From a gamma proteobacterium HTCC2207 (GTDB lineage: Bacteria; Pseudomonadota; Gammaproteobacteria; Pseudomonadales; Porticoccaceae), in assembly GCA_000153445.1 (NCBI GenBank), contig CH672396.1:686172-750171 (forward strand): DNA of 64,000 nt, in the 5' to 3' direction. Within the stretch, counting starts at the first letter, position 1, and each line of letters opens with the position of its first letter. The position numbers and the translations under genes are program-made. Positions 52,259 to 61,625 of this stretch are shown piece after piece. The notes beneath the pieces are model-generated. The model worked only from the letters and a program-made list of their open reading frames with translations. It did not search any database and was not told the origin of the DNA.

Positions 52259-53836
52259 ATGTCAGATCTACATTCGCAAAAGATTCTTATTCTCGATTTT
52301 GGTTCCCAGTACACCCAGCTCATAGCACGTCGCGTGCGCGAAATTGGCGTGTTCTCAGAGATTCGTGCCTGGGATATCACCGAAGAAGAAATTCGCGAAT
52401 TTAATCCCAAGGGAATTATTCTTTCCGGCGGACCTGAATCGGTTACTGGCGGCGCATCGGCACCCCGTGCACCAGACTGTGTATTTACCATGGGCCTGCC
52501 TGTGTTGGGTATCTGCTACGGCATGCAAACCATGGCCGGTCAGCTGGGTGGCAAGGTCGACACTTCCGATGTCCGTGAGTTTGGTTACGCTCAGGTCAAA
52601 GTGGAAAACCAATCAGCCTTATTACGAGACATTAAAGACCACATCGGCAGCGACGGTGAGTCACTACTCGATGTGTGGATGAGTCACGGCGACAAAGTGG
52701 TCGCCATGCCCGAGGGCTTTAGCCTGATGGCCTCAACCCCATCATGCCCGATCGCAGGTATGGTCAATGAAGAGAAGAAATTCTATGGTATTCAGTTCCA
52801 CCCTGAAGTGACTCACACTCTTCAGGGCGAGCGTATGTTCCAACACTTCGCCCTCGAAATCTGTGGCTGTGAAGGACTCTGGACTGCTGCCGCGATTATT
52901 GAAGATCAGATCGCCCGAGTAAAACAACAGGTTGGCGACAGCCATGTGCTCTTGGGCCTCTCCGGTGGTGTTGACTCCTCAGTAGTTGCCGCATTGCTGC
53001 ACAAAGCCATAGGTGCTCAGCTCACCTGTGTATTTGTCGACAATGGCCTGTTGCGCAAAAACGAAGGTGACATGGTTATGGAAATGTTCGCCAACAATAT
53101 GGGCGTCAAAGTAATACGCGCCAATGCCCAAGATAAATTCTTAGATGGCCTTGCCGGCGTCAGTGACCCTGAGAAAAAGCGCAAGGTTATCGGCAACACC
53201 TTTATTGAAATCTTCGATGAAGAATCGCAAAAAATCAAAAATGTTAACTTCCTTGCGCAAGGCACTATCTACCCAGATGTAATTGAGTCCGCAGCATCAA
53301 AGACCGGCAAAGCCCATGTTATTAAGTCCCACCATAATGTTGGCGGTCTGCCAGACGATATGGCCCTTGAACTAGTTGAGCCTCTGCGCGAACTGTTTAA
53401 AGATGAAGTGCGCAAGATTGGTGTTGAGCTGGGGCTGCCCCACGATATGGTTTACCGTCATCCATTCCCTGGCCCCGGCCTTGGTGTGCGCATTCTCGGT
53501 GAAGTAAAGCGCGAGTACTGCGATATTCTCCGTGAGGCGGATGCCATCTTTATCGAAGAGCTACATAATTTTGGCTGGTATCAAAAAACTAGCCAGGCTT
53601 TCGCCGTATTTCTGCCGGTTAAATCAGTAGGTGTAGTGGGCGATGCACGCCGCTATGAATGGGTTATTGCACTGCGCGCTGTGGAGACCATCGACTTTAT
53701 GACAGCCCGTTGGGCGCACTTACCCTACGAACTACTGGAAAAAGTATCCAACCGTATTATCAACGAAATCTCCGATGTCTCTCGGGTTGCCTATGATGTT
53801 TCGAGTAAGCCGCCAGCCACGATTGAGTGGGAGTAG
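52259..53836 (+). CDS. guaA: GMP synthase (glutamine-hydrolysing)
   Basis: 525 aa, family length. Converts XMP to GMP. Class I glutaminase domain with the nucleophile in [15 protein letters not shown] and FHPEVTHT (about residues 80-180), PP-loop [14 protein letters not shown] near 234, and the dimerisation domain to the end (PPATIEWE). The 3' end of guaA is a known island integration site in other bacteria; no integrase follows here. Confidence 0.98.
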   Translation: MSDLHSQKILILDFGSQYTQLIARRVREIGVFSEIRAWDITEEEIREFNPKGIILSGGPESVTGGASAPRAPDCVFTMGLPVLGICYGMQTMAGQLGGKVDTSDVREFGYAQVKVENQSALLRDIKDHIGSDGESLLDVWMSHGDKVVAMPEGFSLMASTPSCPIAGMVNEEKKFYGIQFHPEVTHTLQGERMFQHFALEICGCEGLWTAAAIIEDQIARVKQQVGDSHVLLGLSGGVDSSVVAALLHKAIGAQLTCVFVDNGLLRKNEGDMVMEMFANNMGVKVIRANAQDKFLDGLAGVSDPEKKRKVIGNTFIEIFDEESQKIKNVNFLAQGTIYPDVIESAASKTGKAHVIKSHHNVGGLPDDMALELVEPLRELFKDEVRKIGVELGLPHDMVYRHPFPGPGLGVRILGEVKREYCDILREADAIFIEELHNFGWYQKTSQAFAVFLPVKSVGVVGDARRYEWVIALRAVETIDFMTARWAHLPYELLEKVSNRIINEISDVSRVAYDVSSKPPATIEWE

Positions 53837-53891
53837 TCGAGTAGGTATAACCCATTGATTTATATAGAGTTGAGAGTTACAAACTTGTTAC

Positions 53892-53917
53892 AAACCACCC
53901 CTAAAACAGGGGGTTTT
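53892..53917 (+). terminator. Weak intrinsic terminator after guaA
   Basis: AAACC-bulge-CCCT pairs with AGGGGGTTT around an A-rich loop, followed by a short T run. It sits among three copies of GTTACAAAC (about 53876, 53887 and 53937). Moderate support. Confidence 0.4.
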
Positions 53918-54108
53918 ACAAAGAAAGTTACAAACGGTTGCGATTACTGCAAATCATAAGTAGCATTTAAGAATAGCAGCGTTAAATCACGCTGATACGC
54001 GATAAATGGGGCTTATTCTGTTCTAGTACATTACTAGTTAACATTTGGCCTGGTTTCGTGACGTGCAGATTGCGGCAAATATCGACTAAAATATTCTTGC
54101 TATGATTT

Positions 54109-54822
54109 TTAAAACTCGTATTCAAACAACAGACGAACACTCGTGTCTGGGCTTTTTGAGTCCAAGCCAAAAATAACACCGGCTTCCCACTTGAGTTTTT
54201 TTGGTCCCGCTAATTTAGCTTGTCCCATCAGAACTGGGCCGACGCCAATGCTGTTTTGACCCGCATAAAACTCAATGCCAGGCTCGAGCGTTTGACTATA
54301 GCGGTATCGTGTTTGTAGGCTAAAGACAGATTCTAATTCGTCGTCAATACCGCTGCCCCATTCCTGCTCAATAATAAAATTGGTTGTGGCGCTCCAGTGG
54401 CCAAATTCTTTTTCGGCAATGAGTCCAATGCTGGCTTCATAGATATTGTTACCGATGCCTTTAGAAAGTTCTGCAAGAACTCCCCAGTCTGCCCAATACT
54501 CACCCTGTTCGGTGAGCTGCCATTTTATTTCCATCTCTATCGATTGCAGGTCCAAACTCTCGCTGCTTGATCCTTGGCCAACCAAATAAGCCTCTATAAA
54601 CAAGCGATCACTAAGCGATCGGCCGTAGGCTAAACGATACATTCGAGTATTATCAGCAATGCCAGATTGGTTATTCTGTTGCAGCAATCGTATCTCTAGC
54701 TCTTGCTCAAGGGGCTGAACATAGGGGTGGTAGATCTTATCGATCACTATTCCGTCAGCGAGTAACGGGGAGCTTAATGATACGAATACTAATGATAGTA
54801 AAAGCAGTGCGCTACGCATCAT
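54109..54822 (-). CDS. Predicted secreted or outer-membrane protein of the iron/TCS operon
   Basis: 237 aa. Signal peptide of about 22 residues (ending LLADG). The mature part alternates short polar and aromatic strands (YRLAYGRSLSDRLFIEAYLVG; WADWGVLAELSKG; HWSATTNFIIEQEWG) and ends in FEYEF, an aromatic C-terminus as in beta-barrels. I recognise no named family. Its start overlaps FTR1 by 11 bases, so it is the last gene of the ten-gene series. It may be a barrel or surface partner for iron entry, which is inference. Confidence 0.7.
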   Translation of the reverse strand: MMRSALLLLSLVFVSLSSPLLADGIVIDKIYHPYVQPLEQELEIRLLQQNNQSGIADNTRMYRLAYGRSLSDRLFIEAYLVGQGSSSESLDLQSIEMEIKWQLTEQGEYWADWGVLAELSKGIGNNIYEASIGLIAEKEFGHWSATTNFIIEQEWGSGIDDELESVFSLQTRYRYSQTLEPGIEFYAGQNSIGVGPVLMGQAKLAGPKKLKWEAGVIFGLDSKSPDTSVRLLFEYEF

Positions 54823-55633
54823 TCCCTCTTACTGGTTGCACCTGTTGTTTCTTCTTATCTGGATAATATCTAGGCATAAAATTTGCACCAGTAACCAGTG
54901 TCACCCCCAGTATATACGCGGCCGCCTGAATTGGCGAAGGAGTAGCCTCATAACCTACGAGTGCATATAGGAGCTGACCGAATATTGAGGTCTCTGCAAC
55001 AAGTGTTGATGAGTTCCAAATAGGAGGGCTTTGGGTCAGCCAGTCAATTTGCATCAGTAAAAGGGTGGACTGAGAGAGCATATTGCCAGCGAACAGGGCT
55101 AGTAAAACTAGGCAGGCAGCGCGCCTTTCGCGACCAGCATGGTCGACCAGGCTATAAAATAAGAGTATGCCTATACTGGCGCCAATGCTAAACCCTAAGG
55201 CACCACCAGTGAGCACTTTTTGAAAGTTTTCGGTATACATAAAGCCACTAAGGTAGAGAATGATTTCCTGACCTTCTCGCACTACGGCGCAAAAAATGAT
55301 GACTATTGCGCAATGGCTAAAGGCAGCTACTTTGCCTGGCTGGGGGTTTAGCGGGTCTATAGTTGCTGTGAGCCACACTGCTAAGGCAATTGTCAGGCAG
55401 ATGATAGTTTGGAAGAGCGCATTTAGTAGTTCCTGACCTGCATAGTCGAACCATTCAGAGATAATGCCCATTTGGTTGGCTAGTATCGCGGCAACACAGC
55501 CGCCAGAGATTAGCGCTATTGGTAGCCAACGTTTGCTGTCATGCACTCGAGTACTGACTGCTAACAGTACGCCTATTAGTAGTGCAGCTTCTAATGTTTC
55601 TTGAAGAATTAAAATAACAGCGTTAGGTAGCAT
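54812..55633 (-). CDS. FTR1-family iron permease
   Basis: 273 aa, about 7 membrane helices. FTR1/EfeU permeases carry two REXXE iron motifs; here the second is intact (R119-E-G-Q-E123) but the first reads Q11-E-T-L-E15, with Gln for Arg. Substrate is presumably Fe2+/Fe3+. It lies 12 bp after a cupredoxin gene, an association seen widely with FTR1. No EfeO or EfeB is nearby. Confidence 0.88.
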   Translation of the reverse strand: MLPNAVILILQETLEAALLIGVLLAVSTRVHDSKRWLPIALISGGCVAAILANQMGIISEWFDYAGQELLNALFQTIICLTIALAVWLTATIDPLNPQPGKVAAFSHCAIVIIFCAVVREGQEIILYLSGFMYTENFQKVLTGGALGFSIGASIGILLFYSLVDHAGRERRAACLVLLALFAGNMLSQSTLLLMQIDWLTQSPPIWNSSTLVAETSIFGQLLYALVGYEATPSPIQAAAYILGVTLVTGANFMPRYYPDKKKQQVQPVRGNDA

Positions 55634-55645
55634 AATAAGTTCTGG

Positions 55646-55990
55646 TTAGTTGACAAGAATTTTACCTTGCGCCGTTTTTGGATAGAATTCACCAAAAAAT
55701 GGGTAGGTGCCGGGACTAAGGGGGCCAATAAAAATCACTGCTTTACTATTACCGATAATTACTTTTTCACGATTTAATTCATAGCTTTCAAATTCTTCTG
55801 GTGTGGGGTCATTGTTAATTATCAGAAGCTTTATTTTTGTATTGGCCGGCACGCTAAATTCCGATGGATAAAATAGATGATCTTTGATCTCGATCTTTAT
55901 GATGGGCGCTGCTTGCGAAATCGGACTAACAGCAATTGCCAGTAGAAGACCAAAATAGAAGAGGATTCTTTTTATGATTAGCCGGTTCAT
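55646..55990 (-). CDS. FTR1-associated periplasmic cupredoxin-like protein
   Basis: 114 aa with a signal peptide (about 1-28, ending SQAA). The fold segments DHLFYPSEFSVPANTKIKLLIINNDPTPEEFES and GPLSPGTYPFFGEFYPKTAQGKILV match the small cupredoxin domains found beside FTR1 permeases. The type-1 copper Cys is absent, and a His often found in the EFHP loop is Tyr here, so metal binding is uncertain. Its start overlaps the kinase stop by 4 bases. Confidence 0.87.
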   Translation of the reverse strand: MNRLIIKRILFYFGLLLAIAVSPISQAAPIIKIEIKDHLFYPSEFSVPANTKIKLLIINNDPTPEEFESYELNREKVIIGNSKAVIFIGPLSPGTYPFFGEFYPKTAQGKILVN

Positions 55991-57318
55991 GATTGCTTGC
56001 TATCCAAAGTGACTGGGATGATGGCTGAAAAGTGCAATGTAAATGCAGTGCCAGAGGCAAATGATGATGGCTCGAGGGTTATCTCAGCGTTATAAAGTTC
56101 TGCAATCCGTTTAACGATAGCCAAGCCAAGACCGCAGCCGGATTCTCCAGAAGTATGACGATCGCCACCGACGCGGTAGAATCGTTGGAATAGCCTCTCG
56201 TGCTCATAGGTTGGAATTCCCGGCCCCGAGTCTTCAACAAGTAACACCACCTGATCATTTTCTCGTTTGATCTTGACTATAATATGCCCGCCGTTGGGCG
56301 TGTATTTGTTCGCGTTACTAAGTAAATTTTGGATCAATGTGGTTAATGAAAATTTATCCCCTAGAATCAGCTGCCTTTGACCAAAAAATTCAATCTGTTG
56401 GTTTTTGCGTTCATAGTTGTCATATTCTTCAGCTATAACTTGTTGTGCCAGGCTGGTTAAATCAATAGCCTCAAAGCGAGTATGGTATTCGTCTGGAGAG
56501 GTGCGGTAGAGCGCTAAAATCTGCTCCACAACATGCTCGAGCTGATGGGTAATTTTCTGCAGTTCGCCGAACTCCTTATTCCTTTCGGGTTGTTCTTGAC
56601 TGATATTATACAGCTGTACTTTTAAGCTGCTAATCGGGGTACGTAGCTCATGAGCTGCATCTGAGGCGAATTGTTTTTCTCGTAGCAAAGAAGATTTTAA
56701 CCTCGCTAAAAGATCATTAGACGAGCTGACAATTTGCGACAACTCTTGGCTGTTAACGGCTATTGATAATGGGCTCAAGTCATTTGCCTGCTTGTCGCCT
56801 AACTCATGTGCTAGTCGGCGCATGGGATGCAATCCGCGGCTCACCACGATCCATATTAATACTGCCAGAATTGGCAGGCCAATCACGGCTGGGAGCACAG
56901 CTTTCAGAGCGATATTTTCGGCGAGACTAAATCGAATATCCTGACGTGCAGCGACTATTATCCACTGCGCGTTAATGGTGTTGTAATAACTGTAAGTCCG
57001 CCAACGATAACCCTCAAAGTTGTGATATCGAAACCCAGGTTGCAACTTACCTAGGATAGTTTGCGAAGCATTGTCAGAAGATCCTATTAAGTTGCCGCCC
57101 TGCCAGACCTGAAATGCGGTATCGCTGCTGTCGACATTACGAACGATACTCTGAACATTTATATTAGCGATTAGTTTGGCTTTTTCTACCAACTGGCTAT
57201 CAAACATTCGCTCGACTTCCTGCAGGCTGGTTTCATAACCACGCAAGGCAGAAATAAAACTAAATAGTGTAACGACTGCGAGAATTACTGTGACCAAAAA
57301 TACGCGAATCGATTTCAC
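55987..57318 (-). CDS. Sensor histidine kinase (QseC/PmrB-like)
   Basis: 443 aa. Two membrane helices (about residues 5-24 and 140-160) bracket a periplasmic sensor with the 2CSK_N-like signature EVERMFDSQLVEKAKLI. HAMP-type linker, phosphoacceptor H223 in AAHELRTPIS, N-box N335 in NLLSNANKYTP, G1 DSGPG (364-368) and G2 GCGLGLA (394-400) are intact. The ATG overlaps the regulator stop by 4 bases. The signal is not evident; iron is suggested by the neighbours. Confidence 0.94.
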   Translation of the reverse strand: MKSIRVFLVTVILAVVTLFSFISALRGYETSLQEVERMFDSQLVEKAKLIANINVQSIVRNVDSSDTAFQVWQGGNLIGSSDNASQTILGKLQPGFRYHNFEGYRWRTYSYYNTINAQWIIVAARQDIRFSLAENIALKAVLPAVIGLPILAVLIWIVVSRGLHPMRRLAHELGDKQANDLSPLSIAVNSQELSQIVSSSNDLLARLKSSLLREKQFASDAAHELRTPISSLKVQLYNISQEQPERNKEFGELQKITHQLEHVVEQILALYRTSPDEYHTRFEAIDLTSLAQQVIAEEYDNYERKNQQIEFFGQRQLILGDKFSLTTLIQNLLSNANKYTPNGGHIIVKIKRENDQVVLLVEDSGPGIPTYEHERLFQRFYRVGGDRHTSGESGCGLGLAIVKRIAELYNAEITLEPSSFASGTAFTLHFSAIIPVTLDSKQS

Positions 57319-57974
57319 AGTTGATTGACCCGATAACCGACGCCGCGCACAGTTTTAATGAAATCACTGCCTAGCTTTTTGCGCAGGTTGTGGATATGCA
57401 CTTCCAGTGCGTTACTGGAGACTTCTTCGCCCCAGCTATACAGCCTATTCTCCAGAACAGAGCGAGTTTGCACTCGGCCGACGTTTTCCATCAGGCTGCG
57501 CAATAAACTGTATTCGCGGCGTGACAGTTCAACATTTTGACCACTCATGGATACCATGTTTGTTGTGGTATCGAGGACCACGTCGCCCACAGCCACCAGA
57601 GACGTTTTAGCGCTGCCTAGACGGCGCTCCAATACTCGGAGTCTGGCTAGTAGTTCGTCTACTTCAAAGGGCTTAGCCAGATAGTCATCCGCGCCACTAT
57701 CCAGTCCTGTTATTTTTTCCTCGGTACCAGATCTGGCAGTTAATATAAGAATCTGAATTTCGGGCTGAGAATGACGGGCTTTTTTAAGTACCTCGATACC
57801 ATCCATATCAGGTAACCCGAGATCCAGAATAGTCATATCTGGCTTCTCGGTTCGAATAACATGTAGGGCCTCGCGGCCGGTGGCGACAGTATTCACTGCA
57901 TAGTTTTTTTGCCGCAGAGCTTTACATAGCGCTGCGGCAAGAGACGTATCATCTTCAACTAATAAAATATGCAT
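57315..57974 (-). CDS. OmpR/PhoB-family response regulator (QseB/PmrA-like)
   Basis: 219 aa. Receiver with D51 phosphoacceptor (LDLGLPD), T79 and K101 (LAKPFEVDELLAR), then a winged-helix DNA-binding domain ending NALEVHIHNLRKKLGSDFIKTVRGVGYRV. Length and the RKKLG-RGVGYRV pattern place it with QseB/PmrA. Its likely site is the CTTAAG-N5-CTTAAG repeat at 62372-62388 upstream of the operon. Confidence 0.95.
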   Translation of the reverse strand: MHILLVEDDTSLAAALCKALRQKNYAVNTVATGREALHVIRTEKPDMTILDLGLPDMDGIEVLKKARHSQPEIQILILTARSGTEEKITGLDSGADDYLAKPFEVDELLARLRVLERRLGSAKTSLVAVGDVVLDTTTNMVSMSGQNVELSRREYSLLRSLMENVGRVQTRSVLENRLYSWGEEVSSNALEVHIHNLRKKLGSDFIKTVRGVGYRVNQL

Positions 57975-57997
57975 CTGCGTAGTGCTAATCTCAGAAT

Positions 57998-58645
57998 TTA
58001 GTTTATAGACTCCAGTGCAGTAGCTATCTCTTTTTGACGACCAGCATCAGCCAAAGGTCGATTGGGACGCGGCGCCGCAGTTTGAGCCTTTTTGAAGTAG
58101 GCCGCAGCTTCTTGACTTCGCTTTTTCGCCACCAAAAAGTCTGCATAAAAGTAGTTACTATCAATGCCATCAGGATTTATTGCAATAGCTTTAAGTAAAA
58201 GCTTTTCTGCTTTTTTATCGCTGCCGAAACCAACCGGCCAGCCCGGAACATTTAAGTACAGGGTTCCTAGACTGGTCAGTGCTGAGCCTTGCATTGCAGT
58301 GGCGTCTAACATAAGTGATTTATCTAGATCTTTTTTAGCAGATTTAGCTAAACCCAGCGCGCCTAGCCCACCTTTTTTCCCTGCTAGGGTTGATTTGATA
58401 ATACCGCGCCAAATTAATGGAGCTGCCTGTTTGGGGTTGGCGACTACAACGGCATCGGCATTTATGACCAAATTTTCAAAAGCACTAATCTGCTCTTTAC
58501 CTGCTATCTGATAGTTGACTTCGGCCCACTGTTTTTGCAGAGCCAAGATATCTGCCTCTAGATCTGCCCAAGCCGATGAGGACAGCAGACCCAGGCAGAC
58601 TATTCCTGCATATATTTTTTTAAGTCTAATTGAGAGAGTATTCAT
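57998..58645 (-). CDS. Periplasmic TPR-like protein
   Basis: 215 aa. Signal peptide (about 1-27, ending SAWAD). The body has helical repeats: KKAEKLLLKAIAINPDGIDSNYFYADFLVAKKRSQEAAAYFKKAQTA is a tetratricopeptide pair. It resembles small secreted TPR proteins that act as adaptors. The gene sits 4 bp after the SDR and 23 bp before the regulator, so it links the biosynthetic half of the operon to the signalling half. Function unknown. Confidence 0.82.
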   Translation of the reverse strand: MNTLSIRLKKIYAGIVCLGLLSSSAWADLEADILALQKQWAEVNYQIAGKEQISAFENLVINADAVVVANPKQAAPLIWRGIIKSTLAGKKGGLGALGLAKSAKKDLDKSLMLDATAMQGSALTSLGTLYLNVPGWPVGFGSDKKAEKLLLKAIAINPDGIDSNYFYADFLVAKKRSQEAAAYFKKAQTAAPRPNRPLADAGRQKEIATALESIN

Positions 58646-58649
58646 GGTA

Positions 58650-59462
58650 TTAACCTTCGCTTTTATTTTGTTGGTTGATAGATTGATTGATGGTAGGCAA
58701 ATTTTTAATCAGCGCCTTGGCAACCACGTTGGGTAGCAGGGCATTCACTTTTACAAACAGCCTTTCGGGCCAGCCCATGTAACGTTGGCATTGGTTTTTT
58801 CTGAGCAACATTAGCAGCGCCTGGGCAACTAGCTCTGGATCATCCATGGTATTGCCCAGCGCTCTATTCATAGCGGTTATGGTGGCAGAGTTAAGTGCTG
58901 TGATTGTTGCACGGGGCGCCAAATAGCTTACCTGTATAGAGCTGCCGGCTAGTTCCCGCTGGAGGGCTTCAGTAAACCCGCGCAGACCAAATTTACTGGC
59001 GCAATAGGTGGTGAATCCCGGGTGGCCTATGCTGCCAAAAATAGAACCAATATTGACAATGACGGCGTGCTCGCGTGCTTTTAATACTGGGATAAGTTGG
59101 CGACACAGCTGCATAGGGGAGAGCAGGTTGGTATTGATAATATTATCTATGGTCTGCGGGTCCTGTTGGTCGAAATATTGTAACTCGAGTACACCGGCGC
59201 AGTTAATTAGCATATCAATGGCGCTCTTGGCACAGTGGCCTGTTAGCATTTCTCGGTCAGCGGCACTATTGATATCGGCGACTACTATTTGATGAGCGGT
59301 TGGGGACAGACTCTCAAGAATGGAATTTAGGCTGTCAGCTTGGCGGCCAACTAGAGATAAAATAGCACCTTGTTGATCGAGCAGTGCAGCAATTGCCTTG
59401 CCTATGCCGCCAGAGGCGCCAGTCAGCAAAATACGCTTATTTTTTAGGGTCATCAGTTCCAT
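58650..59462 (-). CDS. Short-chain dehydrogenase/reductase
   Basis: 270 aa. Rossmann motif LLTGASGGIGKAIAAL near residues 10-25, INCAGVLE near 86, and active-site Ser plus Y-x-x-x-K in GSIFGSIGHPGFTTYCASKFG near 138-158. Probably NADP(H)-dependent (an Arg, VGRQ, follows beta-2). Substrate unknown; from the operon it may reduce a product of the neighbouring ligase or oxidase. One base separates it from the oxidase stop. Confidence 0.9.
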   Translation of the reverse strand: MELMTLKNKRILLTGASGGIGKAIAALLDQQGAILSLVGRQADSLNSILESLSPTAHQIVVADINSAADREMLTGHCAKSAIDMLINCAGVLELQYFDQQDPQTIDNIINTNLLSPMQLCRQLIPVLKAREHAVIVNIGSIFGSIGHPGFTTYCASKFGLRGFTEALQRELAGSSIQVSYLAPRATITALNSATITAMNRALGNTMDDPELVAQALLMLLRKNQCQRYMGWPERLFVKVNALLPNVVAKALIKNLPTINQSINQQNKSEG

Positions 59463-59463
59463 C

Positions 59464-60111
59464 TCAGTTGGTTAATGAGCGAAAAATGTCGCCGTACAAT
59501 TTGTAAAACACCTTGGCCGAGTCAACAATCTGCGCCTGATCTTCGGGCCTGTCGATGCGGTTCATGAGCCCTTTAAAAAATTCCACATGGTCCTGATCCA
59601 ATGAGCCGTGAGAATATAGATAAGAGAAGGCGTCTTTAGGTAGTGATAAAGCACTTCGAATATTATCGGCGGCACTGTCAGCGAGACTGATACTAGTACC
59701 CTCCAAAACGTGCACCATGCCAAAGAAGCCCAGCGGGTTGATGCGGTGCACTGTGTCATAGGCGTAGCTAACCATAAGCTCTGTTGCCAGATTAGGTTTG
59801 CTGCGCCGAACCTGCTCTTTGTCGGCACCACAGGCAGCGACATCATTGAGCACCCATTCTTGATGTCCAGTCTCTTCTTCAATATATTCGCCGACGCCCA
59901 CTCTTAACCATTCCAGCTCTTCTGGCAATCGCGATCCAGTGGCCATCAACAGTGGCACAGTGTGCTTAACATGGTGGTAGGCCTGGCTGAGAAAAGCGAT
60001 ATAGTCATCAGTTGTGACATCCCCTTGAAGGGCGCGGGTAATAATAGGTGCTGAAAACAGTTCGACGCGCTGCTGTTCAGTTTCTGTCTGTAATTGGTCA
60101 AAAAAGTTCAT
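59464..60111 (-). CDS. Heme-oxygenase-like diiron oxidase family protein
   Basis: 215 aa. All-helical TenA/heme-oxygenase-like fold. Candidate iron ligands follow the pattern known for diiron members such as UndA and SznF: E80-x-x-H83 (EEETGHQEW), E137 (HVLEGTS), and H168-x-x-x-D172-x-x-H175 (HGSLDQDH). The usual first Glu is not evident; H46/H47/H50 lie in its place. Such enzymes oxidise fatty acids or amino-acid derivatives with O2. Coupled to the ligase by a one-base overlap (TAATG). Function is inferred from fold and motifs only. Confidence 0.78.
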   Translation of the reverse strand: MNFFDQLQTETEQQRVELFSAPIITRALQGDVTTDDYIAFLSQAYHHVKHTVPLLMATGSRLPEELEWLRVGVGEYIEEETGHQEWVLNDVAACGADKEQVRRSKPNLATELMVSYAYDTVHRINPLGFFGMVHVLEGTSISLADSAADNIRSALSLPKDAFSYLYSHGSLDQDHVEFFKGLMNRIDRPEDQAQIVDSAKVFYKLYGDIFRSLTN

Positions 60112-61625
60112 TACTGAAATACCTGTGTGTCGTTGGGGTAAAGGGTTTCTAGTATTGCCTGATATGCCGTAAGAATTGCCACACGCACGGGCCTACCGTT
60201 GTCTGTTAGTAGCCCTGGTTGGCTGTTTAGAGTCGTGGCGAAGCGCTGCCATCGCACAATGCGGGCATAGTCTGGCAGGGTATTGTTAACGCTATCGATT
60301 AGTCCTTGGATTTCATGATCTGTTAACGCTGGGTCGCGAGGGAATAACAGCGCCACGCAATAAGGACGATCATCACCAAATACCACAGCGTCGGCTATAG
60401 CTGTGTTAGCCAGCAGTTCACCCTCAATCCACTCGGGATTGATGTTCCGGCCAAAACTGGAAATAAGCAGATTCTTTTTACGCCCACTTACCGATAAATA
60501 TCCAGCGCTATCCAGCGACCCCAAATCACCACTGTAAGTGGTTGTGTGGCCCCAGCTATCGGGTTGGCCTGCATAGCCAAGCATGGTGTTGCCGCTAATG
60601 ATAATTTCACCATTTACGGTTTTAACCTGCAGGTGGGGTAGCGGCTTGCCGCTACTATTGGCACCTGTATTGGTCGGCGTGTTAAGACTCACCACTGACA
60701 CACATTCGGATAATCCATAACCTTCGTAGGCGGGAATATTATGTTGATGGGCTTTCGCCATAAGCTGTGCTGAGACCCGACCACCACCTACAGCAACAAA
60801 CTGTAATGAGTCTGGCGGCACCCACCCCTGAGTTGCTGCCGCAATCAAAACCACCAATAACTGGGGCGTGAGAATAATACTGTTGGGCTGGTAACGACTG
60901 ATAGCAGCACAAAATCTCTGAGGATCGAGGCTGGAGCTCCCTTTAAAGCCCACCTCCGCTAAGGACGGGATAATCACCTTGCCGCCAGCCATAAGGGGCG
61001 CATAGGTACCGGCAATATTCTCCAGTAATGTGCTTAGGGGTAATAGGCACAGATGCCTGGGTTGCTGCAGATCTACAGCCGTCGCCAAGGCCTTTGCCTG
61101 AATAAGTTGTTGTTCAACGCTTAGGCATACCCCTTTGGGCTGGCCGGTTGAGCCTGAGGTAAAAGTGATTTTTTGTGTTCCCGGAGGTAGAGCAAGGCGG
61201 GTTCGGTTGTTACGTAGCTTTATTAGCTGCAGTTGGCCGCCGAAGATAGCTGTTATAGAGTCGACTTGCAGGCTCGGGACGGCTGAAAATGGCTCGGTAG
61301 AATCACTAACGATCATATCAATGGTCACGCTATCAAACACATGGGCGATCTGACTCTTTGAGAAGAAAGTTGGTATAGGGATTAGGCAAATAGATGCCTG
61401 CTGGCAGGCAAGATCAATAGTGACCCAGTCGCAGCTATTATCAGCGTAGAGCGCAACAAATTTGCACTGCGCGGCCACTAGAGCCTCGGCAACAGTATTG
61501 CAGCGCTCCAGTAGCGCGTTTGGGCTAAGGCTGTTGTTAGCATCTTGCAATAGAACTTTGTCAGATCGATTATCCAGGTTCGCATCTTGGCATAGGAGGT
61601 CAATTAAGTTATGCACTTGATGCAT
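60111..61625 (-). CDS. AMP-forming acyl ligase (ANL superfamily)
   Basis: 504 aa. ATP loop FTSGSTGQPKG near residues 155-165, GYGLSECVSVVSLN near 318-331, SGDLG with GRKKNLLISSFGRNINPEWIE in the C-terminal hinge. Closest in feel to long-chain acyl-CoA synthetases; the activated acid is unknown. Its 5' end overlaps the thermostable-hemolysin-family gene by 17 bases and its stop overlaps the oxidase gene, so all three are co-translated. Confidence 0.9.
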   Translation of the reverse strand: MHQVHNLIDLLCQDANLDNRSDKVLLQDANNSLSPNALLERCNTVAEALVAAQCKFVALYADNSCDWVTIDLACQQASICLIPIPTFFSKSQIAHVFDSVTIDMIVSDSTEPFSAVPSLQVDSITAIFGGQLQLIKLRNNRTRLALPPGTQKITFTSGSTGQPKGVCLSVEQQLIQAKALATAVDLQQPRHLCLLPLSTLLENIAGTYAPLMAGGKVIIPSLAEVGFKGSSSLDPQRFCAAISRYQPNSIILTPQLLVVLIAAATQGWVPPDSLQFVAVGGGRVSAQLMAKAHQHNIPAYEGYGLSECVSVVSLNTPTNTGANSSGKPLPHLQVKTVNGEIIISGNTMLGYAGQPDSWGHTTTYSGDLGSLDSAGYLSVSGRKKNLLISSFGRNINPEWIEGELLANTAIADAVVFGDDRPYCVALLFPRDPALTDHEIQGLIDSVNNTLPDYARIVRWQRFATTLNSQPGLLTDNGRPVRVAILTAYQAILETLYPNDTQVFQ

